The notes beneath the pieces were generated by a model, which did no database searches, had not been told where the DNA came from, and saw only the letters and a list, made by a program, of their open reading frames with translations. The position numbers were made by a program, and so were the translations under genes. This document shows positions 6,315 through 8,600 of a stretch of DNA of 8,600 nt, piece by piece; position 1 is the stretch's first letter, and each line of letters starts with the position of its first letter. The stretch spans positions 1 through 8,600 of the forward strand of contig RFPX01000044.1 of the NCBI GenBank assembly GCA_009925955.1, in the 5' to 3' direction. This DNA comes from Betaproteobacteria bacterium (GTDB taxonomy: Bacteria > Pseudomonadota > Gammaproteobacteria > Burkholderiales > Burkholderiaceae_C).

Positions 6315-7999
6315 CAGGGGATTCGCTTGTAGACGGAGTAGCCTTGCTTTGCATCGGGCACCACGGGCGTGAGGACCCGAACACCCCACGGTGGAAGTGT
6401 GACCGTGATGAAGCCGGCACCGACCTTGGTGGGTGCCTGGGTCTGTGTGGGCGACAGGTGTGGGGCATTCAGAGCCTCACGCAGGGGCGCGTCATCCATC
6501 AGCATGCCATTGCGCAGTGCTACCGTTTCCGTTACCGATTGATCGCTGGCGTTGGCCAGCACCAGTACCGTATCGGCCACGCGGTTGGTGTGGCGTTCGA
6601 AGGCCAAGAGGTGGCGTGTGTCCAGGAGACGGAAATCACCGACTCGCAGCGCACGGTTTTCCTGGCGCAGCTTGATGAGCCCCGTGATCCATTGCATTTC
6701 GGGGTGCTCATCGTGCACCAGGTCCCAGCGCATCGGACCTCGTTGTGCGGGATCCCAGCCGCCGGTCATGCCCACTTCCGAACCGTAGTACAGATTGGGT
6801 GACCCCGGCAAGGTGAACTGGAGCACCTGTGCCAAGCGCCGTCGGCCCTCGTGTGGGATCTCGGTGGCCAGGCGCTGCACATCGTGGTTATCCAGCAGCA
6901 CCCAGCTCTTGAGCAGGGGCTCGATGCCGACGTCTTGAACGGTTCTCTCGATCATCCTGGCCGCTGGCGCGGGTGCCAGTTCACCCGATACCAATTTGAG
7001 CAAGAGCGTGCGCCAGTGAAAGTTCATCACCGCATCCATGGCCGGCATCCAGCCCGACGGGTGGTTGACGATCTCACCGACCACCAGCGAGCCGCGCTTC
7101 TCGGCATGTGCCGCCTGGGTCAACTCGGCCAGATAGGCGGGGCCCAACTCATAGGCGGTGTCCAGACGCCATCCGTCGACACCGTCGCGCAGGTAGCCCC
7201 GTACCACTGAATCCTTGGCCAGCCAGAGGTGCTCGCGAACGGGGCGGTGTTCCAGGTTGAGTTCGGGCAGGTTCTGCACATCTTTCCAGGTTCGAGCACC
7301 GCCCTTGTGCTGGGGGCCCACCACAAACCAACGGCCTGCTTCCGAATCGGGGTATCGCTGCGCACGCACGAAGCGTGGCGCCTGGCGTCCCATGTGATTG
7401 AAGACGCCGTCGAGCACCAGCTTCATGCCGCGCTGGTGCAGGTCGCGTGCCAGGGCCCTCACATCCTCCCTGGTGCCGAACTCTGGAGACACCGCTTTGA
7501 AGTCAAGACTGTCGTACTTGTGGTTGGTGTAGCCCAGGTGTATGGGGTTGAGGTAGAGCACGGTGGCGCCGAGCCGCTGCACATGGTCCAGCCGGCTGCG
7601 CAGGCTGTTGAGGTCGCCACCCCAGAAGTCGATCTCATGGCTCCAGACCTGCGCCTGCTCGACAAAGTGCCCCGCCGTGGGCACCTCATCCCATCGGCGC
7701 AGGGTTTTGGGTGGGGCGTACAGGTGCTGCTTGCGGGCCAAGTCAGCGCTGGGGGCAAAGCGGTCGACCAGCACTTGATAGACGATGGCGCCATTGCGCC
7801 AGTCCTGCTCACGTGCGGTGTAGGCATCGACCGGCTGGCGCTTCCCAGGTGGTGGCGGGACGGCTGACTGAGACCACGAATCCTGTGGCCACCCGCTTCC
7901 GCCGCTCAGAAGCATCCATGCCACCGACCCCAGAAGGGCTCGGCGTTTCCAGCTGGGGCGCCGAACGGGATTGCGCGGTGAGGTGCACCTATGCAGCAT
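6314..7999 (-). CDS. Predicted exported GH13 maltodextrin hydrolase (cyclomaltodextrinase/neopullulanase-like)
   Basis: GH13 enzyme of 561 residues, paralogue of the following gene. A basic n-region (RRPSWKRR, 13-20) and a hydrophobic ALLGSVAWMLL (21-31) form a likely signal peptide, possibly Tat type (KRRALLG); the cleavage site is unclear and there is no lipobox Cys. The barrel begins at NGAIVYQVLVDRFAP (69-83). Conserved regions: I DGVFNH (197-202); V LPELN (244-248); II GWRLD with nucleophile D280; III VVGEI with acid/base E309; IV LDNHD with D373. No CBM34-like N-terminal domain is present. No cysteine occurs after C5, fitting an extracytoplasmic location. I chose the ATG at 7999, overlapping malK by 11 bases, because GAGG lies 9 bases upstream. 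ATGs at 8050 and 8047 would put 16-17 extra residues in front of the signal and overlap malK further. The product may debranch or shorten dextrins before MalE-dependent uptake; exact specificity is unknown. Confidence 0.86.
   Translation of the reverse strand: MLHRCTSPRNPVRRPSWKRRALLGSVAWMLLSGGSGWPQDSWSQSAVPPPPGKRQPVDAYTAREQDWRNGAIVYQVLVDRFAPSADLARKQHLYAPPKTLRRWDEVPTAGHFVEQAQVWSHEIDFWGGDLNSLRSRLDHVQRLGATVLYLNPIHLGYTNHKYDSLDFKAVSPEFGTREDVRALARDLHQRGMKLVLDGVFNHMGRQAPRFVRAQRYPDSEAGRWFVVGPQHKGGARTWKDVQNLPELNLEHRPVREHLWLAKDSVVRGYLRDGVDGWRLDTAYELGPAYLAELTQAAHAEKRGSLVVGEIVNHPSGWMPAMDAVMNFHWRTLLLKLVSGELAPAPAARMIERTVQDVGIEPLLKSWVLLDNHDVQRLATEIPHEGRRRLAQVLQFTLPGSPNLYYGSEVGMTGGWDPAQRGPMRWDLVHDEHPEMQWITGLIKLRQENRALRVGDFRLLDTRHLLAFERHTNRVADTVLVLANASDQSVTETVALRNGMLMDDAPLREALNAPHLSPTQTQAPTKVGAGFITVTLPPWGVRVLTPVVPDAKQGYSVYKRIP
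7511..7561 (-). repeat. Best-conserved anchor of the tandem GH13 duplication, copy in the exported paralogue
   Basis: Partner of 5958-6008: gap-free over 51 bases, identical over the first 19 and last 20 bases, the middle diverged. This pattern shows an old, selected duplication rather than a recent one, since only codons for the conserved core remain nearly identical. Confidence 0.8.
7892..7999 (-). other. Predicted signal peptide of the exported GH13 paralogue
   Basis: Residues 1-36: a long basic n-region with two Arg pairs (13-14 and 19-20), an 11-residue hydrophobic core and a Ser/Gly-rich end. The second pair, in KRRALLG, loosely fits the Tat pattern R-R-x-hydrophobic-hydrophobic. No clean A-x-A site follows, so an uncleaved N-terminal anchor is an alternative. 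Confidence 0.55.
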
Positions 8000-8600
8000 G
8001 GTTCGCGACCTCGACTTGAAGCCGGCGCAGTGCCAAGCCCTGTTCATCAAAGGCGTAGGTCAGGGCTGGATCCACCTGCAGCCGCAGGCCTTGTCCGCCC
8101 TTGACTTGAACCAGGCCGTTGAGCAGCACCGTGGCCGGTGTGTCTTGGCCGGGCAGCGCACAGTAGGCCACCGTCGATCCCCCCAGGGCTTCCACAAACG
8201 TGACCTCGGCCGGGATCAGGTTTTCCGTGGCGTGGGGCTCGGCGATGCTCAGGTGTTCGGGCCTTAGGCCCAGGCTGATCATCTGACCCGGCTGGACGCA
8301 GGAGCCATCGATCGCGCACGCCAGGGTCGAGCCGTCGGCCAGGCGAACCCGCAGGTGTTGGGCGCTGGCCTGCACCACGCAGGCGGGCAGGAAGTTCATC
8401 TGCGGTGAGCCGATGAAGCCGGCGACAAAGCGGTTGCAGGGGTGGTGGTAGAGCTCCAAGGGTGCGCCGACTTGCTCCACGCGCCCGGCCGACAGCACCA
8501 CGATACGGTCGGCCAGCGTCATGGCCTCTACCTGATCGTGTGTCACGTAGATCATGGTGGTCTTGAGCTGCTCGTGCAGCTTGGCGAACTCGTAGCGCAT
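7989..8600 (-). CDS. malK: Maltose transporter ATPase MalK, 3' part
   Basis: ATP-hydrolysing subunit of the maltose transporter, bound to the cytoplasmic side of MalF/MalG. The frame is open to the right edge, so about the first 170 residues, including Walker A, the ABC signature and Walker B, lie outside the window. The 203 visible residues follow E. coli MalK closely: TMIYVTHDQVEAMTLAD (15-31) contains the switch histidine H21 (H-loop), then DRIVVL, GAPLELY, RFVAGFIGS and MNFLP. The rest is the C-terminal regulatory (TOBE/MOB-type) domain, with SLGLRPEHL as the clearest landmark. In E. coli that domain binds EIIA-Glc and MalT; whether it does so here cannot be told. The methionine at the edge is internal, not the start. 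The TAG stop at 7991-7989 overlaps the next gene by 11 bases. MalK is the most upstream visible gene of the leftward block. Confidence 0.95.
   Translation of the reverse strand: MRYEFAKLHEQLKTTMIYVTHDQVEAMTLADRIVVLSAGRVEQVGAPLELYHHPCNRFVAGFIGSPQMNFLPACVVQASAQHLRVRLADGSTLACAIDGSCVQPGQMISLGLRPEHLSIAEPHATENLIPAEVTFVEALGGSTVAYCALPGQDTPATVLLNGLVQVKGGQGLRLQVDPALTYAFDEQGLALRRLQVEVANHAA
8009..8012 (-). promoter_or_regulatory. Ribosome binding site that decides the start of the exported GH13 gene
   Basis: GAGG on the minus strand, 9 bases before the ATG at 7999 and inside the malK 3' end. It supports the 7999 start over the in-frame ATGs at 8050 and 8047. Confidence 0.55.

Noticed and set aside
5037..6332. 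431-codon open frame on the + strand, antisense to the cytoplasmic GH13 gene
   Set aside because: It is an exact shadow of a well-conserved GH13 gene in high-GC DNA. The translation has a His/Val/Gln/Arg-biased composition, no recognisable domain and no ribosome binding site.
6315..6389. Longer start at 6389 for the cytoplasmic GH13 gene
   Set aside because: It would overlap the upstream gene by 76 bases, the extra 25 residues have no similarity to the paralogue and no signal character, and no ribosome site precedes it.
8000..8050. Longer starts at 8050/8047 for the exported GH13 gene
   Set aside because: The ATG at 7999 has GAGG at good spacing and a shorter malK overlap. The extra residues are encoded inside the conserved-length malK C-terminus.
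1..8600. Novel mobile, defence or phage-related system
   Set aside because: All bases are accounted for by seven maltose-utilisation genes. There is no transposase, integrase, CRISPR array, tRNA, attachment-site repeat or composition break visible by eye.

Overview
The window carries a maltose/maltodextrin uptake and breakdown locus from a high-GC proteobacterium. Base composition, near-zero gene spacing and protein sequences that closely follow the enterobacterial MalE/F/G/K set suggest a betaproteobacterium of the Burkholderiales type. The family-level placement is inference.

Layout: two convergent gene blocks meet near base 3,280. On the + strand, the 3' two thirds of malE (cut by the left edge), malF and malG run to base 3274 with overlaps or a 1-base gap. 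On the - strand, reading in from the right edge, come the 3' part of malK (cut by the right edge), two tandem GH13 glucanases that are paralogues of each other, and a third GH13 alpha-amylase with a twin-arginine type signal peptide, ending at 3291. Only 16 bases separate the two blocks. No intergenic stretch exceeds 20 bases, so both promoters and any regulator lie outside the window.

How the parts fit: MalE is the periplasmic binding protein, MalF and MalG form the membrane channel and MalK is the ATPase. The Tat-type alpha-amylase and the first GH13 paralogue are predicted to be exported, so they would cut starch or maltodextrins outside the cytoplasm into pieces the transporter can take. 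The second paralogue has no signal peptide and would process imported maltodextrins in the cytoplasm, the niche MalZ fills in E. coli. All three hydrolases keep the GH13 catalytic triad.

The most notable observation is the paralogue pair. The exported copy has no cysteine after its signal region, while the predicted cytoplasmic copy has eight, which fits a duplication followed by relocation to a different compartment. I see no mobile element, CRISPR array, RNA gene or broken gene, and nothing that requires a wholly new system. The locus looks like a variant arrangement of a known pathway.
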